Shown here: one piece after another, positions 13,013 through 19,129 of the stretch
Position numbering within the stretch: the first letter of the stretch is position 1
How the letters are laid out: each line of letters begins with the position of its first letter
Source of the DNA: CAZONC01 sp964581305
GTDB lineage: Archaea > Aenigmatarchaeota > Aenigmatarchaeia > CG10238-14 > SCSR01
NCBI GenBank assembly: GCA_964581305.1
Contig: CAZONC010000011.1
Coordinates: 1 to 19,129 of the forward strand
DNA: 19,129 nt
Direction: 5' to 3'
The notes under the pieces: model-generated
Told to the model about the DNA's origin: nothing
Seen by the model: the letters and a program-made list of their open reading frames with translations, nothing else
Databases searched by the model: none
Translations under genes and position numbers: made by a program

Positions 13013-15096
13013 AATAGCGCGCTATCAAACTTTTTCCTCTGTTTAAATTCTTCTTGTTTTCCTGGATTCCATTGATCAACAGGCCTTAAATAGCCAACAA
13101 CGCGCGAGTAAACCTCTGTAATAGCTCCACATTTCGGACAATTATGCACTTCACCAGGCAAATAGCCATGGGATGGACAAATGCTAAATGTCGGTGTCAA
13201 TGTAAAGTAAGGAATAGCAAAATTTTCACACACCTTTTTAACAAGCGGTATTACACTTTCTACGGGTGGATTGCTCTCGCCAAGCCAAATGTGAACAACC
13301 GTGCCACCTGTATATCTAGTTTGGAGAGGCTCTTGCAATCTTAGTAATTCCCAAAGATCATCTGTAAAATTAACAGGCAACTGGGTTGAATTAGTATAAT
13401 AAGGTGCTGCCCCTCTTTTTACATCATCATTATTGGCGACTATAATGTCAGGATATTTTTCCTTATCTATTTTTGCAAGACTATAGCTTGTACCTTCAGC
13501 TGGCGTTGCTTCCAAATTATAAATATTTCCAGTTTCGATCTGAAAATCTGTTAATCTTTTTCGCATAAAATCGAGAACTTTAATTGCAAAATTCAATCCT
13601 TCTTTTTCGCCTATGGTGCAGCCTAAGAAATTTAGACAGGCTTCGTTCATTCCTATCAGGCCAATAGTATTAAAATGATTTTTCCAATATTGGCCAAAAT
13701 TTTCTTTAATTTTTCTTAAATAAAATTTTGAGTAGGGATAAAGTCCTTTTTCGGTAAATTCTTCTAAAAACTTTCTTTTTATCTCCAAAGATTCTTTGGC
13801 CAAAACCATCATTTCATCCAATCTCTCAAAAAATTCTTTTTCATCTTTTGACAGATAGCCGATTCGCGGCATATTAATAGTAACAACACCTATACTACCT
13901 GTCAGCGGATGTGCACCAAAGAGCCCACCACCCCGCTTTCTTAACTCTCTTTCATCTATTCTAAGCCGACAACACATACTGCGAACATCTTCTGGTTTCA
14001 TATCTGAATTAATAAAATTTGCAAAATAAGGTATACCGTATTTAGCACTTGTTTCGAAAACTTTTCTTATAATTTCGTTATCCCAATCAAAATTTTTTGT
14101 TATATTAATTGTTGGAATAGGGAAAGAAAACACACGTCCAATACCATCCCCTTCCAACATAATTTCTGCTAGTGCTCTATTAAAAATATCCATTTCTTCC
14201 TGAAAGTCACCATACGTAGCATCCATCGCCTTTCCACCAATAATTACAGGTTCATTTTTCATAAAATCAGGAACCATTAAATCGAGTGTTATATTGCTAA
14301 ATGGACATTGAAAACCAACTCTTGTTGGGACATTCATGTTAAACATAAATTCCTGGAGAGCTTGTTTTGTCGTTTTATAGTCCAAATTATCATATCGTAT
14401 AAATGGTGCTAAGTATGTGTCAAAATTCGAAAATGCCTGTGCACCAGCCGCTTCTCCAGTTAATGTATAAATAAAATTTACTGCTTGCATTAGCGCAACT
14501 CGAAAATGTTTTGGCGGTTTTGACAAAATTTTACCTCTTACTCCAGTAAAGCCATTTTGTAACAAATCCAATATATCCCAGCCAACGCAGTATGGTCCAA
14601 GAATTTGAAGATTGTGAATATGAAAATCGCCGTTTATATGTGCATGCGCAATCTTTGGATTATTTTTTAAATAGATTCTGTGAAGCCAATACTGAGAAAT
14701 AACTTGCGAAGAAATATGAGTGTTTAGACCTTGAAGAGAATAGGTCATGTTGGCATTTTCTTTAACAAGCCAAGTTGACTGATTTACATAGTTATCAACA
14801 AGCTCTCTTATTTGATTATGAAGAGCTCGATAAAGTATATAGGCTTTTGCAGTTTTATAATGTCCATGTTCAACCAAAACTTTTTCGACCAAATCTTGAA
14901 CTTGCTCAACAGTAGGTATTTCACCCGGTTTTAGCTGTTCTTCCAACAATCTTACAACTTCATTCGACAAAAATTCCGCTCTTTTTCGATCAGTTCCACC
15001 AACAGTTTGTGCTGCTTTCCAGATGGCTTCAGTAATTTTATTTTTATCAAACGGAACAATTCGTCCATCTCTTTTTTTAATTTTTGAAATAGTCAT
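13009..15096 (-). CDS. nrdD: Anaerobic (class III) ribonucleoside-triphosphate reductase
   Basis: A 695-aa glycyl radical enzyme. An ATP-cone (about 1-90, KKRDGRIVPFDKNKI) senses dNTP levels. The barrel contains GPYCVGWD and GFQCPFSNITLD with candidate active cysteines. Near the C-terminus a metal site (CPSH at 640-643 and CPKC at 653-656, so one ligand may be His) precedes the radical loop RVVGYLRP with Gly668 and the conserved WNPGKQEEF. It reduces ribonucleotides without oxygen. Whether formate or a redoxin supplies electrons cannot be decided by eye; both an fdhA and an FTR/redoxin pair are near. TATA box at 15118-15125 is about 26 nt upstream of the ATG. Confidence 0.95.
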   Translation of the reverse strand: MTISKIKKRDGRIVPFDKNKITEAIWKAAQTVGGTDRKRAEFLSNEVVRLLEEQLKPGEIPTVEQVQDLVEKVLVEHGHYKTAKAYILYRALHNQIRELVDNYVNQSTWLVKENANMTYSLQGLNTHISSQVISQYWLHRIYLKNNPKIAHAHINGDFHIHNLQILGPYCVGWDILDLLQNGFTGVRGKILSKPPKHFRVALMQAVNFIYTLTGEAAGAQAFSNFDTYLAPFIRYDNLDYKTTKQALQEFMFNMNVPTRVGFQCPFSNITLDLMVPDFMKNEPVIIGGKAMDATYGDFQEEMDIFNRALAEIMLEGDGIGRVFSFPIPTINITKNFDWDNEIIRKVFETSAKYGIPYFANFINSDMKPEDVRSMCCRLRIDERELRKRGGGLFGAHPLTGSIGVVTINMPRIGYLSKDEKEFFERLDEMMVLAKESLEIKRKFLEEFTEKGLYPYSKFYLRKIKENFGQYWKNHFNTIGLIGMNEACLNFLGCTIGEKEGLNFAIKVLDFMRKRLTDFQIETGNIYNLEATPAEGTSYSLAKIDKEKYPDIIVANNDDVKRGAAPYYTNSTQLPVNFTDDLWELLRLQEPLQTRYTGGTVVHIWLGESNPPVESVIPLVKKVCENFAIPYFTLTPTFSICPSHGYLPGEVHNCPKCGAITEVYSRVVGYLRPVDQWNPGKQEEFKQRKKFDSALL

Positions 15097-15117
15097 ATTT
15101 TTTTTATTATTTTTTCG

Positions 15118-15125
15118 TTTATATA
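15118..15125 (-). promoter_or_regulatory. TATA box of nrdD-nrdG-ferredoxin operon
   Basis: TATATAAA on the minus strand, about 26 nt from the nrdD ATG, squeezed between the rps2 stop and nrdD. It indicates a leaderless transcript that starts separately from the ribosomal operon. Confidence 0.6.
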
Positions 15126-15126
15126 T

Positions 15127-15714
15127 TTATTTACCTTCAAATTTTTCTATTTCAACATCGAACTGTTCATCAGATTCTATTTCTTTTCTTTCTTTCAGGA
15201 TCTCTCTTGCTAAAAGCCAAAAAAGTAACGCTAAAGACTTTTTGCTTCTATTATTAGCTGGAATAATCAGATCTACATTTTTTGTTTCATTGAATGTACC
15301 GCACACAGCAACAATAGGGATACGCGCATTTACAGCTTCTTTAAGCGCTTGATAATCGATAAGCGGGTCAACTAATACAACAACATCTGCCTCAAAAAAT
15401 TTTTTGAAATTTGGATTTGTTAAAGTTCCTGGCATAAATCTACCTGTAACTACTTCGCATTTAACAATTTCACCAAATTTTTTTATCGGATCATGTGCAA
15501 TTTGCTTTCGCCCAACAACAAGAATTTTTTTACATCGTGCTAAAAATTTTGCAGCTATCCGTATTTTTGTATCTATTTTTCTTAAATTCATAATTGCCAA
15601 ACCATCTGGTCGAATTTTGTATATATACTCACGCATATCGGCAACTCGCTCTTTCAGTCCTATATGAATTCCAGATGCTAAGTATTTCTCACGAGGTATT
15701 AGAAGCTTTGTCAT
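15127..15714 (-). CDS. rps2: 30S ribosomal protein S2
   Basis: A 195-aa archaeal S2. The N-terminal SGIHIGLKERVADMREYIYK, the central FMPGTLTNP and VLVDPLIDYQALKEA, and IVAVCGTFNETKNVDLIIPANN are all hallmark S2 blocks. The length agrees with archaeal S2 (about 200 aa), which lacks the longer bacterial coiled coil. It is a component of the small ribosomal subunit. It starts 2 nt after the PAC2 stop, so it belongs to the same operon as aIF2-alpha and Nop10. Confidence 0.96.
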   Translation of the reverse strand: MTKLLIPREKYLASGIHIGLKERVADMREYIYKIRPDGLAIMNLRKIDTKIRIAAKFLARCKKILVVGRKQIAHDPIKKFGEIVKCEVVTGRFMPGTLTNPNFKKFFEADVVVLVDPLIDYQALKEAVNARIPIVAVCGTFNETKNVDLIIPANNRSKKSLALLFWLLAREILKERKEIESDEQFDVEIEKFEGK

Positions 15715-15716
15715 GA

Positions 15717-16508
15717 TTATCCTATATAAGTTAATTTCTCTTTTTCTTCTGCTTTTGGTTTAACAAATTGTGCGAGCGCTTTCTTTTCAATATCTTGCAA
15801 TTTCTTAATAAACTCCTCCATTTCTTTAATTTTTGTTTGTAATTTGCTCGTATCTATTTTTATATTAAGTATTTTTGATAAAACATTAAGAACAGCTTCT
15901 GCACTTCTTGGATCAGGTATTATAGGAAATCCAATAGTTTCACCTAGTAGACAAACACCTTTCATGCCATAATATCGTCCAAGACCAACTAATAAACCAG
16001 CAGCACCAACTATTGTTCCAACTTTTGCACCAGTATCAAAATCAATTCCATATTTTTTATATTTCTTTACTAATTCGGGTTCACTTACCACTCCTATAAC
16101 CTTTGGTTTTTCTACAATTTCGCCAACACTTAGTCCAGCAAGCGCAAAAATTTCTTTAACATTAAATTTAGTTATATATTTCAAAATACTTTCTACAATT
16201 TCATAGTGCCCTTCTGGATCGATACTTTGACTATCTCCAATGAGAATAATTAAATCTCTTTCACCTTTTTTTCTTGCTTTCCAATAGTAAAACTCATTTT
16301 TAAGAACATGAACAGCTGAGCTTTGATGTAGTAGCACAAATGGCATGAAATGTGAGGAAAAAAGTTCTGCAAATTTTACTGCTTTCAATTCTTCAGCAAG
16401 ATATCCCGCAGCAATTCGTCCAACGTTTCCTACGCCAGGAAGGCCCTCAATAAAAATCGGGTTTTTTAGTTTTGGCCTTTTCGCCACTTCTATAATTTTT
16501 GTTACCAT
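15717..16508 (-). CDS. PAC2-family protein (proteasome assembly chaperone-like)
   Basis: A 263-aa protein. IEGLPGVGNVGRIAAGYLAEE at the N-terminus is the PAC2 signature, with IILIGDSQ and GAAGLLVGLGRYYGMKGVCLLGET further on. The C-terminus (about 215-250) is a short coiled-coil-like helix. Eukaryotic PAC2 members assist 20S proteasome assembly; archaeal members commonly stand beside aIF2-alpha and Nop10, as here, but their exact role is less certain. The ATG overlaps the nop10 stop region by 7 bases. Confidence 0.9.
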   Translation of the reverse strand: MVTKIIEVAKRPKLKNPIFIEGLPGVGNVGRIAAGYLAEELKAVKFAELFSSHFMPFVLLHQSSAVHVLKNEFYYWKARKKGERDLIILIGDSQSIDPEGHYEIVESILKYITKFNVKEIFALAGLSVGEIVEKPKVIGVVSEPELVKKYKKYGIDFDTGAKVGTIVGAAGLLVGLGRYYGMKGVCLLGETIGFPIIPDPRSAEAVLNVLSKILNIKIDTSKLQTKIKEMEEFIKKLQDIEKKALAQFVKPKAEEKEKLTYIG

Positions 16509-16660
16509 TTTCTCACTTTTTTTACCATTCTTCTAAATTTTCCATATTTATCCACAGGTGAAAACTTCGGCGGTAGTGGAGCGGTAGTTCTATAATTACA
16601 TTTTGGGCATAGTTCTTTAAAAGTATATTGTCCGCATTGTGGGCACTTTCTCATTTTCAT
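16502..16660 (-). CDS. nop10: H/ACA RNP protein Nop10
   Basis: A 52-aa protein with the zinc ribbon CPQC and CPKC (C6, C9, C18, C21 from the first Met) and the conserved TTAPLPPKFSPVDKYGKFRR tail. Nop10 binds Cbf5 in the H/ACA pseudouridine synthase particle. The ATG at 16660 overlaps the aIF2-alpha stop as ATGA; a second ATG two codons later is possible. The gene lies between aIF2-alpha and PAC2, a gene order widely kept in archaea. Confidence 0.95.
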   Translation of the reverse strand: MKMRKCPQCGQYTFKELCPKCNYRTTAPLPPKFSPVDKYGKFRRMVKKVRKW

Positions 16661-17418
16661 TTTATCATCCTATAGTTTCCGCCAAAATCCTTAACTACAC
16701 TTTCCAATATCTCTTTCAACTTTTTCTCCTCAACTTTTGGATTTTTTGTTTTTATTTCAACTCGATATTTTGGTGCAGAGATATATTTTACTGTTAGACC
16801 TAAATTTTCCAATTTTAGCAATGCATTTTTTATTTTTTCCACACCGTCGGGTGCATAGCTTTTAATTTCAATTTCTGCTTTTAGTACAATTTCTTTTTCT
16901 TTAAAGGTCTTTTGAATAATTTCAGATAATGCTTCTATCCACTGCTCCGGAAATGACTGAAGCAAACTACTTTTTGAATTTTTTATTGCATCCATTGCAG
17001 CAGATAAACTTTCAAATTGTTCTTGAAGAGCATATCCTATTTCTTGATATGCCTGATCCAAATTTTTGCCTAGTTTTTCTGCTGCTTTTTCCAAAATTTT
17101 TTCTGCCTTCTTTTCTTTTCTAAAGGCATTTAGTTTTTCCTTTGCCTCAAAATCCGAAACTCTTCTAAGACTAAGCGTTACAAATTTTTTTTCTGGATCG
17201 ACACGAATGACTTTTGCAACATATTGTTTGTTCGTTTTAACATATTCGCGTATATCACTTATCCATTTGCCAACAGCTTCAGAAATATGGATCATTCCCC
17301 GAATGTCTGGATATTCTTCCAAAACACACCAACCAGCAAACTGACTGACTCTTTCTACTTTGCATAACACCAATTCACCAACTTTTGGCAAACCTTTTTT
17401 TCTAACCACTTTAATCAC
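16657..17418 (-). CDS. Translation initiation factor aIF2-alpha
   Basis: A 253-aa protein with the three domains of aIF2-alpha: an N-terminal S1 OB-fold (about 10-86, GELVLCKVERV, GMIHISE, KVIRVDPEKKFVTLSLRRV), a central helical domain with a KKAEKILEKAAEKLG-like segment, and a C-terminal alpha/beta domain (KAEIEIKSYAPDGVEKIKNA onward). It is the alpha subunit of the factor that brings initiator tRNA to the ribosome. Both ends use ATGA overlaps, with the glycosyltransferase upstream and nop10 downstream. Ribosomal proteins L44e and S27e, often upstream in archaea, are missing here. Confidence 0.95.
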   Translation of the reverse strand: MIKVVRKKGLPKVGELVLCKVERVSQFAGWCVLEEYPDIRGMIHISEAVGKWISDIREYVKTNKQYVAKVIRVDPEKKFVTLSLRRVSDFEAKEKLNAFRKEKKAEKILEKAAEKLGKNLDQAYQEIGYALQEQFESLSAAMDAIKNSKSSLLQSFPEQWIEALSEIIQKTFKEKEIVLKAEIEIKSYAPDGVEKIKNALLKLENLGLTVKYISAPKYRVEIKTKNPKVEEKKLKEILESVVKDFGGNYRMIK

Positions 17419-18149
17419 TTTACATACCTTATGAATTTTTCCCTTAAAATCATTAATTTCCTTTTAACAATTTTGTTTTGTGCATATTTAATTCCGTAAT
17501 TAAAAATTTTCATCCATTGGTTAGGACTTCGAACGAGTTTACTTTTCAAAACTCCCCCACATCTTTTTAATACTGGTAAAGCAATTTCACCAACTTTTAA
17601 TTTATTTTCCACTGCTTTTAGATTCATTTCTGTTTCTATGAGAAAATCATTCGATTTAAGATTCAGTTTGTTCCATGTTTCTTTTCGTATGCATCTAAAC
17701 CCAGCTAAAGGATCACCCCGCGTTTTGAAACCTAGTAGTCGAAAAAAATTTTTCATGATTGGAAGATAGAACATAAACAAAATTGCATTCTTTCGATCAG
17801 ATTTTTTGCAATTTACATTTCGCGAAACCAAAACTAAATCATATTTTTTAAGTTTTTCTAGTGCGGCTGGAATATATTGTGGTGGATCGGTTCCATCACC
17901 ATCAAGAAATACAAGAATGTCACCTTTTGCAATTTTTGCACCTAGTCGCATTGCATATCCTTTGCCTTTCCGTTTGGTAGAAACAACTTTTGCACCCAAC
18001 CGTTTAGCAATTATTGGTGTTGTATCCTTTGAGCAATCAACAACAATTATTTCGCTTTTTCTTTCTACCTCTTTAGGAATGGAACACAATACCTTTGCTA
18101 TACCTTCTTCCTCATCTCTTGTTGGAATTATTATTGATATTTTTTTCAT
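17415..18149 (-). CDS. Family 2 glycosyltransferase (polyprenyl-phosphate type)
   Basis: A 244-aa GT-A enzyme. SIIIPTRDEEEGIAKVL binds the nucleotide, VFLDGDGTDPP holds the DxD-like metal site, and RGDPLAGFRCIRKETW plus LIETEMNLKA are the acceptor-side motifs of DPM1/dolichol-phosphate hexose transferases. No C-terminal membrane helices are seen, so it is the single-domain soluble form, as in DPM1. It probably supplies lipid-linked sugars for surface glycans. It sits at the head of the translation operon by the ATGA overlap with aIF2-alpha, which is an unusual partner for translation genes. Confidence 0.9.
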   Translation of the reverse strand: MKKISIIIPTRDEEEGIAKVLCSIPKEVERKSEIIVVDCSKDTTPIIAKRLGAKVVSTKRKGKGYAMRLGAKIAKGDILVFLDGDGTDPPQYIPAALEKLKKYDLVLVSRNVNCKKSDRKNAILFMFYLPIMKNFFRLLGFKTRGDPLAGFRCIRKETWNKLNLKSNDFLIETEMNLKAVENKLKVGEIALPVLKRCGGVLKSKLVRSPNQWMKIFNYGIKYAQNKIVKRKLMILREKFIRYVK

Positions 18150-18195
18150 ATTCTTTTATTCATGTTTATAAATAAAAATCATTTCAATGGCAATT

Positions 18196-18329
18196 ATGAA
18201 GAAAAAATGTTTAAAATGCCCATTATAAAGAAGCACTGCAATTATATTCCATTGCTTATGAATTATTGCAATGATATTGCGAAATGTTCAAAAAGAATGG
18301 AAGGGGTATACGAAAACAATATAGCTTGA
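18196..18329 (+). other. Doubtful small Cys-rich reading frame, possibly frameshifted
   Basis: The ATG at 18196 is 27 nt from a TATA-like TTTATAAAT at 18165-18173, but its frame stops after MKKKCLKCPL. In the next frame an ATG at 18216 opens 37 codons with three Cys (HCNY, NYC, AKC) ending at 18329. Joined by a one-base shift, the two give a plausible protein with a CxxC start. This may be a decayed small gene, a sequence error, or chance. I see nothing else between 18,150 and 18,399. Confidence 0.3.
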
Positions 18330-18399
18330 CCGTTATATCAGCCAAGTTTTCTAATTTTCTTGTTGATTCAATGATGATTTCTAAAAGACAGAATTTAAA

Positions 18400-18497
18400 T
18401 GCGGGAGGTGGGATTTGAACCCACGAAGGCACTAAGCCACCAGCGTTCTGCTTAACACCTCAGGCTGGCCGAATTGACCAGGCTATCGGACTCCCGC
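18400..18497 (-). tRNA. tRNA-Leu (GAG), class II, with intron
   Basis: A cloverleaf with acceptor stem GCGGGAG/CUCCCGC, discriminator A at 18400 and no encoded CCA. The D arm carries AGCCUGGUCAA, as in tRNA-Leu. The anticodon stem is CCAGC/GCUGG. A long variable arm (UGGCUUAGUGCCUUC) and T arm GUGGG-UUCAAAU-CCCAC follow. The anticodon loop is 19 nt long; removing 12 nt at the canonical position leaves CUGAGGC with anticodon GAG (18459-18461). The long variable arm and the discriminator A both support leucine. Confidence 0.93.
18446..18457 (-). other. 12-nt tRNA intron at position 37/38
   Basis: The intron UGUUAAGCAGAA can be placed so that CUG of the anticodon loop pairs with CAG near its 3' end. 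This leaves GGU and AAC as three-base bulges with cuts after their second base, as required for a relaxed bulge-helix-bulge. The archaeal splicing endonuclease would remove it. Confidence 0.75.
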
Positions 18498-18532
18498 TTG
18501 TAATATTCTGAAGATAAGTTTTATCTTTAGCT

Positions 18533-18540
18533 ATTTATAT
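18533..18540 (+). promoter_or_regulatory. TATA box of the surface-protein gene
   Basis: ATTTATAT, centred about 26 nt before ATG 18563, in an AT-rich gap. It predicts a leaderless start for the following gene. Confidence 0.5.
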
Positions 18541-18562
18541 TTTTAAATCAAAAAAAAATAAT

Positions 18563-19129
18563 ATGGAATTGATGAAAAAAATATTGTTGTTTACATCTTT
18601 ATTTTTTGTTTTAACTCAAATTGCTACTGTTTCCGCCCAACTTTTTGATTTTAATTATTATAGGCCAATCACAATTGATAATACCCAAAATTCAAACGAT
18701 TTAACAGATTATCAGGTTTTAGTAACTCTGGATACAACCACTCTAATTTCCCAAGGAAAAATGAGAAGTGATTGTGGAGATATAAGATTTACTGACAGTG
18801 ATGGAAATACATTATTAAATTACTGGCTTGAATCTGGATGTAACACTGCTAATACTAGGCTATGGGTAAAAGTTCCTTCTATTCCAGCTTCATCAACCAA
18901 AACAATTTATGTTTATTATGGCAATTCTTCTGCCACCTCAGCTAGTAAGGAATGGGATAATATAAAACATTTAGGCATTTATGGTGGAGTATTTGATTAT
19001 AATGCTACTCTTGGTGTAGATGGTAAATATTCATTAAACATGCAACATAGATTAGGAGTATCAGCAGGAGGTCTTCACACTTGTATCCTCAAATCCAATG
19101 GTAATGTAGACTGTTACGGATATAATTAC
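18563..19129 (+). CDS. Secreted DUF2341 / RCC1-like surface protein (partial)
   Basis: The reading frame is open to the window end (189 codons seen). An N-terminal signal peptide (KKILLFTSLFFVLTQIATVS, cut near AQ) is followed by a DUF2341-type beta domain (about 35-135): YRPITIDN, LTDYQVLVTLDT, DIRFTDSDGNTLLNYWLESG, RLWVKVPSIPASSTKTIYVY and YGNSSATS. From about residue 168 the sequence SAGGLHTCILKSNGNVDCYG resembles the repeat of RCC1-like propeller proteins, so further repeats are expected outside the window. DUF2341 is often found in archaeal secreted proteins. It is likely exported and surface-exposed, with a binding or adhesion role inferred only from architecture. A second ATG lies three codons downstream. 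Confidence 0.85.
   Translation, partial: MELMKKILLFTSLFFVLTQIATVSAQLFDFNYYRPITIDNTQNSNDLTDYQVLVTLDTTTLISQGKMRSDCGDIRFTDSDGNTLLNYWLESGCNTANTRLWVKVPSIPASSTKTIYVYYGNSSATSASKEWDNIKHLGIYGGVFDYNATLGVDGKYSLNMQHRLGVSAGGLHTCILKSNGNVDCYGYNY

Noticed and set aside
18401..18497. tRNA-Leu with anticodon UAA, since GUUAAGC occurs in the loop region.
   Set aside because: The flanking bases cannot form an anticodon stem around that UAA, while the GAG reading gives a normal loop and a splice-competent intron.

Overview
The window is archaeal DNA, AT-rich and densely packed. The archaeal signature genes are archease, Sec61-beta, Nop10, aIF2-alpha, PAC2, archaeal-type S2, archaeal RNase P RNA and a class II tRNA-Leu with a small intron at the canonical 37/38 site. 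Most first genes of transcription units have a TATA-like box about 25-28 nt before the start codon and almost no room for a leader, so leaderless transcription looks like the rule. Gene content (NrdD/NrdG, many Fe-S and thiol-redox proteins, no oxygen enzymes) fits an anaerobe. The small proteins, the DUF2341-type surface protein and the compact layout would fit a DPANN-like lineage, but that placement is inference.

Layout. 1-1,150: a small zinc-ribbon gene, the wreck of a ferritin-like gene, archease, and then an intergenic region holding a strikingly well-folded ~102-nt RNA element with two C(UUCG)G tetraloop hairpins, its own TATA box and a T-run behind it. 1,157-3,890: an unknown 156-aa gene, an unknown 79-aa gene, an endonuclease III-like protein with an Fe-S motif but without the usual catalytic Lys/Asp, an endonuclease IV-like protein, Sec61-beta and RNase P RNA. 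3,900-4,150: remains of a small secreted-protein gene.

4,154-8,729: a redox block. A tightly overlapping four-gene operon encodes a LutB-like LUD/ferredoxin protein, a membrane-anchored thioredoxin, a CcdA-like membrane thiol transporter and a LutA/HdrD-like CCG protein. A divergent membrane-bound winged-helix protein and then a membrane-anchored DsbA/GILT-like protein follow on the other strand. The arrangement suggests an Fe-S/CCG module feeding electrons through CcdA to extracytoplasmic thiols.

8,731-15,096: a Cys-type molybdopterin formate dehydrogenase alpha subunit with no beta subunit nearby, the catalytic subunit of ferredoxin:thioredoxin reductase, a CPYC redoxin, MobA, a MIP18-family Fe-S assembly protein, a ferredoxin, and the anaerobic ribonucleotide reductase NrdD with its activase NrdG. 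Together these could form a ferredoxin -> FTR -> redoxin path beside a deoxynucleotide-making enzyme.

15,127-18,149: an information-processing operon (glycosyltransferase 2, aIF2-alpha, Nop10, PAC2, S2) joined by ATGA overlaps. 18,150-19,129: a doubtful small Cys-rich reading frame, tRNA-Leu(GAG) with a 12-nt intron, and the beginning of a secreted DUF2341/RCC1-like surface protein that runs off the window.
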